From: Acidobacteriota bacterium
Lineage (GTDB): Bacteria > Acidobacteriota > Vicinamibacteria > Vicinamibacterales > UBA2999
Assembly: GCA_020851835.1 (NCBI GenBank)
Contig: JADZBZ010000199.1
Span: 1 to 5,063 of the forward strand
Length of the DNA stretch: 5,063 nt
Reading direction: 5' to 3'
Part shown: piece after piece, positions 1-5,063 of the stretch
Layout of the letters: every line of letters begins with the position of its first letter
Numbering within the stretch: the stretch's first letter is position 1
The notes under the pieces: model-generated
Told to the model about the DNA's origin: nothing
Database searches by the model: none
What the model saw: only the letters and a program-made list of their open reading frames with translations
Made by a program: the position numbers and the translations under genes

Positions 1-41
1 CCGTGGTCGTGCACTGATGGCCTTCCAGACCGCGGGTGCCT

Positions 42-1004
42 ATGGCTGAACTGCTGGAATTCGAAGAACCCATCGCGATCCTGCTGAAAGAGGTCGAGGC
101 GCTGTCGATGCTGCCGGCGACCGAGGATCGCAACCGGGAGATTGCGCGGCTCGAGAAGCGGATTGCCTCCATCCGCGTCGAGGTCTACAGGAACCTCACG
201 GCCTGGCAGCGAGTGCTGGTGGCCCGCCATCCGGCGCGGCCGACCACCATGGACTACGTCGAGCGGCTCTGCACCAATTTCGTCGAGTTGCACGGCGATC
301 GCCGTTTCGTCGACGACCACGCCATCGTCGCCGGCATGGCCGATTACAAGGGCCAGCCGGTGCTGATTGTCGGCCACCAGAAGGGACGCGATACCAAGCA
401 GAAGATTTACCGGAACTTCGGCTACGCGCGCCCCGAGGGTTACCGCAAGGCGCTGCGCCTGATGAGCCTGGCCGAGAAGTTCAGCCGGCCCATTATCTGC
501 TTCGTGGACACGCCGGCCGCCTTTCCCGGCATCGAGTCCGAGGAGCGCGGCGTGGCCGAGGCCATCGCTATGAATCTCCGCGAGATGGCCGTGCTCGAAG
601 TGCCCGTCATCATCGTCGTCCACGGAGAGGGCGGCAGCGGCGGCGCACTGGGGATCGCGATAGGCGATCGCGTCCTCATGCACGAGTTTGCCATCTACAG
701 CGTGATCCCGCCGGAGGGGTGCGCGGCCATTCTGTGGAGAGACGCCAGCCGGAAGGTCGAGGCGGCCGAAGCCCTCAAAATCACGGCCCCAGACCTGCTG
801 GGCCTGGGGCTCATCGACGAAATCGTCGCCGAGCCGGTGGGCGGCGCCCACACCGATCCGGTGCAGGCGGCGGCACTGCTCGACGTGGCGCTCGACCGGA
901 CCCTGACCGAGGTGTCGGCAATGGACCCGGAAGTCCGCCTCGAAGCGCGCTACCAGAAGTTCCGCGCGATGGGGCAGATCGGCATCGAGAGCCCTTCCAC
1001 GTGA
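42..1004 (+). CDS. accA: Acetyl-CoA carboxylase carboxyltransferase subunit alpha
   Basis: With AccD, this cytoplasmic subunit moves the carboxyl group from carboxybiotin on AccB to acetyl-CoA, making malonyl-CoA for fatty acid synthesis. At 320 aa it matches the usual length (E. coli 319). A helical N-terminus opens MAELLEFEEPIA, equivalent to the LNFLDFEQPIA of E. coli. A crotonase-like carboxyltransferase domain covers about residues 70-260, with DTPAAFPG (156-163), GEGGSGGALG (195-204), which likely forms the oxyanion/CoA-binding loop, and YSVIPPEGCAAILW (219-232). There is no zinc finger, as expected because AccD carries it, and accD is not in the window. I chose ATG 42 because it aligns with the family start. 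An in-frame GTG at 36 would add two residues, and neither start has a clear Shine-Dalgarno. An upstream gene may end within or just before this start (TGA at 15-17 in one frame, 47-49 in another), so accA is probably inside an operon. The second loop reads DTPAAFPG where DTPGAYPG is usual, a mild variant. Confidence 0.97.
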   Translation: MAELLEFEEPIAILLKEVEALSMLPATEDRNREIARLEKRIASIRVEVYRNLTAWQRVLVARHPARPTTMDYVERLCTNFVELHGDRRFVDDHAIVAGMADYKGQPVLIVGHQKGRDTKQKIYRNFGYARPEGYRKALRLMSLAEKFSRPIICFVDTPAAFPGIESEERGVAEAIAMNLREMAVLEVPVIIVVHGEGGSGGALGIAIGDRVLMHEFAIYSVIPPEGCAAILWRDASRKVEAAEALKITAPDLLGLGLIDEIVAEPVGGAHTDPVQAAALLDVALDRTLTEVSAMDPEVRLEARYQKFRAMGQIGIESPST

Positions 1005-1086
1005 GGGTACGACCGCGTGGGGCTGGCGAGGCTGTCAGCCCGCGCGTCTGCTTTCCGGCGCTGGCGGCGCTGATGGCGGCGCGGCG

Positions 1087-2793
1087 ATGATTCCCCGCAT
1101 CTGGAAGACACAGCCGTGCGAAGAGGGCGCCGCAGACAGGCTGGCGCGCGAGTTGGGCGTGTCGGCCATCACGGCCCGGCTGCTCGTCATCCGCGGCCTC
1201 GGGGACGTGGACGCGGCCCGTCGCTTCCTGGCGCCCTCGCTCGATCAGTTGCTCGACCCGTTTCGGCTGGCCGGCATGGAACAAGCCGTGGTGCGCCTCG
1301 AGCGCGCCATCGCCCAGGGCGAGCGCATCGCCGTCCACGGCGACTACGACGTCGATGGCATCACGTCCACCGTGATCCTGCGCCGCACGCTGGAGCTGCT
1401 GGGCGGCGACGTCATCCACTTCGTGCCCGAGCGGCTGCGCGACGGCTACGGCTTGCAGCCGGCCACCTTCGAGCGCCTGAAGGCCGACGGCGTGCAACTG
1501 GTCGTGTCGGTGGACTGCGGCATCCGGGCCGCCGAGGCGGCCCGGCACGCCCGGGCGCTGGGCATCGACCTCATCGTCACGGACCACCACGAGCCCGATG
1601 ATGAGTTACCCGACGCGGTGGCGGTGGTGAATCCCAAGCGCCACGACTGCGGGTATCCCGACAAGAATCTCGCGGGCGTGGGCGTGGCGCTCAAGCTCGT
1701 ACAGGCACTGTGCGCACGGGCCGGCCGCTCGGCGTGGGTGCCCGGCTTCGTCAAGGTCGCGGCGATCGGCACGCTGGCCGACGTCGTACCGCTGGTCGGT
1801 GAGAACCGCGTCATCGCGAAGATCGGGCTTCAGATGCTCTCGAAGGGCCCCCACAAAGTGGGCCTGCGCGCCCTGCTCGAGGCCTGCAGCCTGGCGGGGA
1901 AGACCATCGACAGCTACCACATCTCCTTCATGCTGGCCCCGCGGATCAACGCCGCGGGCCGGATGAGCACGCCCGACATCGCCGCGCGGCTGCTGCTCGC
2001 CTCGGACGATGGCCTCGAGGCGGAGGCCCGCGCACTGGCCGGCCAGCTCGAGACCGAGAATACGCGCCGGCGGGCCGAAGAGCAGGACATCGTCGCCAAG
2101 GCGCGGAAGGTCGTCGAGACCGATCCCGAGGTGGGGTCCCGCAGCGTGCTGGTCGTCGCCGGCGAGGGCTGGCACCGCGGCGTGATCGGCATCGTGGCCT
2201 CGAAGCTGGTGGATCAGTTCTACCGGCCGGCCATCGTGCTCTCGATCGAAGACGGCGTGGCCCACGGCTCGTGCCGCAGCATTCCCGGCTTCGACATGCT
2301 CGGAGCCCTGGAGTCGTGTGCGGCCATGCTGAGCCGTTTCGGCGGCCACAGGCAGGCCGCCGGGCTGCAGATGGAATCCCCGCGCATCCGGGAGTTCCGG
2401 CTGGCGGTCAACGCCCACGCCGACGAGCGGCTCGAACCCGACGACCTGCGGCCGCGCCTGTGGCTCGACGGCCCGCTGGCCTTCGGCGGCATCACCGATC
2501 GCGTGGTGGCCGAGCTGGCGCTGATGGCGCCGTTCGGGCCGGCCAATCCGCGCCCGAAGTTCTTCACCAGCCCGGTGGAGGTGGTGGACGGCCCGCGTCG
2601 GCTGAAGGATCGGCACCTGAAGATGACCTTCAGGCAGGACGGCCGGCTCCTGCGCGCCATCCACTGGAACGCCGCGGAGCGCGAAGCCGCCCTCACCGCT
2701 CAGCGCGCGGCGGTCGAGCTCGCCTATACCCTCGAGGAGAACGAGTTCCGGGGCGAAAAATACTTGGAGCTGCGCGTCGAGGACTTCCGCTAG
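1087..2793 (+). CDS. recJ: Single-stranded-DNA-specific exonuclease RecJ
   Basis: RecJ degrades single-stranded DNA 5'-3' in the cytoplasm, for RecF-pathway recombination, mismatch repair and stalled-fork processing. The 568 aa match the family (E. coli 577). The DHH phosphoesterase domain shows the metal-binding motifs in order: HGDYDVDG (84-91), VDCGI (142-146), TDHHEP (165-170, the DHH) and GTLADVVPL (228-236). A charged helical stretch (about 310-346) links to the DHHA1 domain, with APRINAAGRM (284-293) before the linker and GWHRGVIGIVASKL (361-374), SCRSIPGFD (395-403) and FGGHRQAAG (418-426) after it. The last 110 residues fit the C-terminal OB fold that grips ssDNA. All catalytic residues I would expect are present, so it should be active. 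ATG 1087 is the only sensible start: the same frame upstream has no ATG or GTG back to the accA stop. No Shine-Dalgarno is visible. It lies 82 bp after accA on the same strand. Confidence 0.97.
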   Translation: MIPRIWKTQPCEEGAADRLARELGVSAITARLLVIRGLGDVDAARRFLAPSLDQLLDPFRLAGMEQAVVRLERAIAQGERIAVHGDYDVDGITSTVILRRTLELLGGDVIHFVPERLRDGYGLQPATFERLKADGVQLVVSVDCGIRAAEAARHARALGIDLIVTDHHEPDDELPDAVAVVNPKRHDCGYPDKNLAGVGVALKLVQALCARAGRSAWVPGFVKVAAIGTLADVVPLVGENRVIAKIGLQMLSKGPHKVGLRALLEACSLAGKTIDSYHISFMLAPRINAAGRMSTPDIAARLLLASDDGLEAEARALAGQLETENTRRRAEEQDIVAKARKVVETDPEVGSRSVLVVAGEGWHRGVIGIVASKLVDQFYRPAIVLSIEDGVAHGSCRSIPGFDMLGALESCAAMLSRFGGHRQAAGLQMESPRIREFRLAVNAHADERLEPDDLRPRLWLDGPLAFGGITDRVVAELALMAPFGPANPRPKFFTSPVEVVDGPRRLKDRHLKMTFRQDGRLLRAIHWNAAEREAALTAQRAAVELAYTLEENEFRGEKYLELRVEDFR

Positions 2794-2814
2794 CCGACCG
2801 CCACAGGCGCCGAA

Positions 2815-2835
2815 GTCCGAGCCACGGGTGCGGAC
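2815..2835. other. Small hairpin in the recJ / cysteine synthase convergent gap
   Basis: GTCCG at 2815-2819 can pair with CGGAC at 2831-2835, around an 11-nt loop in which CA and TG may add two pairs. It sits in the 56-bp gap between two convergent genes, where a bidirectional terminator would be expected. Neither strand has a T-tract after the stem, so a typical rho-independent terminator is not supported. In such GC-rich sequence a 5-bp stem is easily found by chance. Confidence 0.25.
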
Positions 2836-2849
2836 GCCAGCCGCCCGGC

Positions 2850-3899
2850 TCACCGCACGCAGAAGATGCAGGTGCGCGAGAGCGCGGTGTAGCCGAGCAC
2901 TTCCACGTGCGGCGTGAGGTAGTCGTCCTTCACCGCCTCGGTCCCCAGCAGGTCGGTGCTCAAGTACTTCTTGTTGCTGTCGCAGAACACGGTCGCCACG
3001 ACGGCCTGCGGGCCGAGCGTGTCCTGCACCTGCAAGGCTCCCAGGAAATTTGCGCCAGACGAGATGCCCACAGCGAGGCCGTGACGCGCGAGCGCCTGCG
3101 CCATGAGAATGGCGTCGCCGTCGTGGACGGCCACCACCTGGTCGAGTTCCTCGAGCCTGACGATGGGCGGCACGAACTCGTCCGAGATCCCCTGGATGCG
3201 ATGATGGCCGACCTTGCGTCCCGTCGACAAGGTGGGCGACTCTGCCGGCTCGAGCGGGTGAATGCGGGCCGAAGGCCGGCACGAGCGCAGAAAGCGCCCC
3301 ACACCCATCACGGTGCCGCCGGTGCCAACCCCGGCGACAAACGCGTCGGGCGTCAGGCCGGCTCCCTCCAGTTGCACCCAGATTTCTTGGCCCGTCGTCT
3401 CGGCGTGCGTCTGCACGTTGGCGTCGTTGGAGAACTGGTGGGGCAGGAACACGTGCGGATCGCGCGCGGCGAGGGCATCGGCCTGGGCAATGCTGCCCAG
3501 AAAGCCTCCGGCGGCGGAACTGACGGGCACGATGTCGGCGCCGAAACTCGCGATGAGTGACATCCGCTCGGCACTCATCCAGTCGGGCATGAAGATGGTG
3601 ACGGGATGACCAAGTGCCCGCCCGATGGCGGCAAACGAGATGCCGGTGTTTCCGCTGGTGGCTTCGGCAATGCGGTCGCCCGGGCGGATGAGCGCTTCGC
3701 GGTAGGCCTGCTCGAGCACGAAGAGCGCCATCCGATCCTTGACGCTGCCGGTGAGGTTCATCGACTCGAGCTTGGCGTGGATGCGGCGGATCTGCCCGTG
3801 CACACGGACGTCTACGGCGAGCAGGGGCGTATTGCCGATGAGCCGGTGCAGCGAGAGAAATCGCTCGCGCACGGCGGGATCGAGGGCGGACTCCGGCAT
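2850..3899 (-). CDS. PLP-dependent cysteine synthase family protein with C-terminal CxxC
   Basis: This is a fold-type II PLP enzyme of the cysteine synthase / cystathionine beta-synthase family (349 aa). Family members usually replace the beta-substituent of an activated serine, for example O-acetylserine plus sulfide giving cysteine; some run as cysteine desulfhydrases or cystathionine synthases. Visible motifs are LHRLIGNTPLL (17-27), LTGSVKDR (49-56) with K54 as the PLP Schiff-base lysine, EATSGNTGI (79-87) for substrate binding, GVGTGGTVMGVG (190-201) as the phosphate loop, IQGISDEFVP (235-244) and GISSGAN (278-284) at the pyridine nitrogen. EATSGNTG and the GSVKDR wording lean to CysM rather than CysK. 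The protein ends TCIFCVR, a CxxC at 344/347 not found in classical CysK or CysM. ATG 3899 fits the family start; the frame stays open upstream to an ATG at 4040, but the 47 added residues look non-coding. It is convergent with recJ and transcribed away from lptC. The exact substrate cannot be read from the sequence. Confidence 0.93.
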   Translation of the reverse strand: MPESALDPAVRERFLSLHRLIGNTPLLAVDVRVHGQIRRIHAKLESMNLTGSVKDRMALFVLEQAYREALIRPGDRIAEATSGNTGISFAAIGRALGHPVTIFMPDWMSAERMSLIASFGADIVPVSSAAGGFLGSIAQADALAARDPHVFLPHQFSNDANVQTHAETTGQEIWVQLEGAGLTPDAFVAGVGTGGTVMGVGRFLRSCRPSARIHPLEPAESPTLSTGRKVGHHRIQGISDEFVPPIVRLEELDQVVAVHDGDAILMAQALARHGLAVGISSGANFLGALQVQDTLGPQAVVATVFCDSNKKYLSTDLLGTEAVKDDYLTPHVEVLGYTALSRTCIFCVR

Positions 3900-3929
3900 G
3901 GGGATTCTCGGTGAGGACCGACGGAGATG

Positions 3930-3957
3930 ATTGTAACGCCGAACGTCGGGCGCTGAA
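3930..3957 (-). promoter_or_regulatory. Candidate sigma70-type promoter for the cysteine synthase gene
   Basis: Read on the - strand, TACAAT (3935-3930) matches the -10 consensus at five of six positions. A poor -35 (TTCAGC, 3957-3952, three of six) lies 16 bp upstream. Transcription would start near 3923 and give a leader of about 24 nt before ATG 3899. The leader has only a weak purine patch (CGAGA) at ribosome-binding distance. Position and the AT-rich hexamer in GC-rich surroundings are the support; no start site is proven. Confidence 0.4.
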
Positions 3958-4243
3958 GGCCCGGGACGCGGATCTTGCCTGTGTCGCCGGTGCCTGGCGC
4001 GGCTGAATTCTCCAGCCTCGGAGATGCCGGCCAGTAACATCAGCCGTCACGCCGCAACCAAGCGCCGTCAGGCTGCTCTCCGCCCGCATCGGAGCGGTGG
4101 CGGGCTTCTTGCTCGTGCCCACAAGGCGCAGAATGGCCCCGCGACGAGTGGCGACAACCTCCAACCCTTCCAGCGGACCGAACCGCTCTGCGCCATCGGC
4201 CTCCCCTCGGCGGCCCCTCCAGTCCGGGCCCCTCGGTGCCCGG
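3936..4243. other. Intergenic region without a supported gene
   Basis: About 340 bp (3900-4243) separate the divergent cysteine synthase and lptC genes; this entry covers the part beyond the -10 hexamer. Frames open here on both strands (for example + 4024-4251, 75 codons) are rich in Arg, Pro, Ala and Ser and show no recognisable domain. A tRNA was considered on the - strand near 4200-4140, where a D-arm-like string occurs, but there is no T-arm and no acceptor pairing. One hairpin on the + strand, GCCCGC (4082-4087) with GCGGGC (4100-4105), is followed by TTCTT and could weakly stop antisense transcription coming through from recJ. A second short stem is GGCTG (4001-4005) with CAGCC (4013-4017). 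The space could also hold regulatory sites, a decayed gene or a small RNA; nothing seen decides this. Confidence 0.5.
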
Positions 4244-4255
4244 GTGCCTGACTGG
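4219..4255. repeat. Imperfect inverted repeat just upstream of lptC
   Basis: CCAGTC (4219-4224) is the exact reverse complement of GACTGG (4250-4255). Nested inside, CGGGC (4225-4229) pairs with GCCCG (4238-4242) around an 8-nt loop, leaving a 7-nt bulge on the right arm. The right arm ends on the base before the TACAAT -10 hexamer, so the repeat covers the -35 and extended -10 region of the candidate lptC promoter. It could be an operator for a dimeric regulator or a structure in a read-through transcript; chance is possible given the GC content of the inner stem. Confidence 0.5.
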
Positions 4256-4261
4256 TACAAT
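4253..4261 (+). promoter_or_regulatory. Extended -10 promoter element for lptC
   Basis: TGG at 4253-4255 followed by TACAAT at 4256-4261 is a TGN extended -10 plus a hexamer with five of six consensus matches. No TTGACA-like hexamer lies 16-18 bp upstream, which extended -10 promoters tolerate. With the usual spacing, transcription would begin at about 4268, which is the first base of the preferred lptC GTG start, implying a leaderless mRNA. The same TACAATC word forms the candidate -10 of the divergent cysteine synthase gene. Confidence 0.5.
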
Positions 4262-4267
4262 CGGTCC

Positions 4268-5063
4268 GTGTGGCGCAAACGCCTGCGGCTCGGCATCGCC
4301 GTCTTTGGTATCGGGCTGGCGGCGTTTGTCGTTTCGGTCACCCGTCCTCGTGAGTCCCGTACGGCGCCTCCGCCCGTCGCGCGGCTGGATCCCTCGGCCA
4401 CGGTCGAAACCCGCGGCTGCGAAGTGGTGCAGCTGCGCGGCGCGAAGCAGGATCTGCGTGTCGAGTGCGCGTCGCAGGTCACCTACCAGGACGGGCGCAC
4501 GGCCCTGGTCGGCGTCACGCTCCGCGTGGACAATCGAGCCGGCCGCAACTTCGAGGTCAGAAGCCAGGAAGCCAGCGTCGGGGCCCGGCAGTCGTCGTTC
4601 GACATGAAAGGCGACGTGCGGCTCGAGGCGAGCGACGGCCTGGTCGCCACCGCGGGGTCTGCGTCCTACGTCGCAGATGAGGGCATTGTGCGTGCGCCGG
4701 GGCCGGTGCAGTTCTCGCGCGAGCGGATGGCGGGGACGGGTATCGGCTTCACCTACGACGAGCAGCGGAACACGCTCTGGCTGCTGGATCAGGCCGTGGT
4801 GCGCCTGGCAGCCGACGGCGCGGCCGGGGCCATGGACATCGCGGCCGGCACCGCGGGCTTCGCGCGGGCCGAGCGCTACCTGCGTTTCGAGCGGGGTGTG
4901 CGCATGACTCGCAGTGGCCAGGTCATCGAAGCCGATGAGGCCACCGTGTTTCTGTTTGCCGACCGCGACGAGCCCGATCGCATCGAGTTGCGGGGCAACG
5001 CACGCATCACCGGCGGCGAGGGCATGGGTGCGCTGCGCCTGATGCGCGCCCGCGACATTAATC
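4268..5063 (+). CDS. lptC: LPS export protein LptC / OstA-like, 5' part
   Basis: LptC is a bitopic inner-membrane protein that takes lipopolysaccharide from the LptBFG transporter and hands it to LptA for carriage to the outer membrane. The frame runs 265 codons without a stop and is cut by the window end. It opens MWRKRLRLG, a basic N-terminus, then a hydrophobic anchor (about 8-24), giving a cytoplasmic N-terminus and periplasmic bulk. From about residue 40 come repeated short beta-strand units typical of LptC/OstA jelly rolls, such as VRAPGPVQF (141-149), MAGTGIGFTYD (154-164) and LRGNARITG (241-249). E. coli LptC is only 191 aa, so this is a long form, possibly including an LptA-like part. 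Just two cysteines occur (51 and 67), both in the exported portion. GTG 4268 is preferred because the charged anchor starts there and the -10 spacing suits a leaderless start; in-frame GTG 4244 would add eight residues. No Shine-Dalgarno precedes either start. Confidence 0.87.
   Translation, partial: MWRKRLRLGIAVFGIGLAAFVVSVTRPRESRTAPPPVARLDPSATVETRGCEVVQLRGAKQDLRVECASQVTYQDGRTALVGVTLRVDNRAGRNFEVRSQEASVGARQSSFDMKGDVRLEASDGLVATAGSASYVADEGIVRAPGPVQFSRERMAGTGIGFTYDEQRNTLWLLDQAVVRLAADGAAGAMDIAAGTAGFARAERYLRFERGVRMTRSGQVIEADEATVFLFADRDEPDRIELRGNARITGGEGMGALRLMRARDIN

Noticed and set aside
1..49. Tail of an upstream gene before accA
   Set aside because: One frame ends at TGA 15-17 (VVVH before the stop) and another at TGA 47-49, overlapping the accA start by eight bases. 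dnaE often precedes accA, but 5 to 16 codons are too few to choose a frame or name a product, so no feature is called.
36..1004. GTG 36 as the accA start
   Set aside because: It would add only Met-Pro ahead of ATG 42. ATG 42 matches the family N-terminus and is the stronger codon, and neither has a ribosome-binding site to tip the choice.
1020..1041. Hairpin GGGCTG / CAGCCC between accA and recJ as a terminator
   Set aside because: The 6-bp stem has a 10-nt loop and no T-tract after it, so termination is not supported. Read-through from accA into recJ seems more likely.
811..1590. Open frame of 259 codons on the - strand
   Set aside because: It lies antisense to the end of accA and the start of recJ, where both have clear family motifs. 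It contains no recognisable domain.
2271..3560. Open frame of 429 codons on the + strand
   Set aside because: It overlaps the end of recJ out of frame and then runs antisense to the cysteine synthase gene, with low-complexity composition and no motif. The two overlapped genes are certain.
4140..4200. tRNA-like D-arm string on the - strand
   Set aside because: The string TGGCGCAGAGCGG resembles a D-arm, but no GGTTCGA T-arm follows at the right distance, and no acceptor stem or anticodon loop can be folded.
1606..4482. Very long open frame on the - strand (958 codons)
   Set aside because: It runs antisense through the 3' half of recJ, then out of frame along the cysteine synthase gene and into the antisense of lptC. 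Its product is dominated by Arg, Ala, Gly and Pro and shows no domain. It is a by-product of high GC and strong codon bias in the three real genes.

Overview
This GC-rich window (roughly two thirds G+C by eye) comes from a bacterium whose genome codes for lipopolysaccharide transport, so a diderm. The LptC-like protein at the right end resembles, from memory, the long LptC proteins of Acidobacteriota, and class Vicinamibacteria fits the high GC. That placement is an inference from protein flavour and gene order; nothing in the window proves it.

Layout from left to right. (1) accA, the carboxyltransferase alpha subunit of acetyl-CoA carboxylase, is complete on the + strand (42-1004). (2) An 82-bp gap leads into recJ, the single-strand-specific 5'-3' exonuclease, complete on the + strand (1087-2793). 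(3) Only 56 bp further on, a PLP-dependent cysteine synthase family gene lies on the - strand (2850-3899), convergent with recJ. It carries an odd CxxC tail. (4) A region of about 340 bp (3900-4243) has no convincing gene, but holds a candidate promoter for the cysteine synthase gene. (5) The 5' part of an lptC-like gene on the + strand (from 4268) runs off the right end. It is preceded by an imperfect hairpin and a good extended -10 element placed so that the transcript could be leaderless.

The genes do not form one pathway. accA serves fatty acid synthesis, recJ serves DNA repair and recombination, the PLP enzyme serves sulfur or amino acid metabolism, and lptC serves outer-membrane LPS export. 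accA and recJ may be co-transcribed, since they share a strand and the gap between them has no convincing terminator. The cysteine synthase gene and lptC diverge and seem to have their own promoters. I see no mobile element, CRISPR array, tRNA or rRNA, and no new multi-gene system. The points most worth a second look are the CxxC tail, the possible leaderless GTG start of lptC with its overlapping inverted repeat, and the unusual length of the LptC-like protein.
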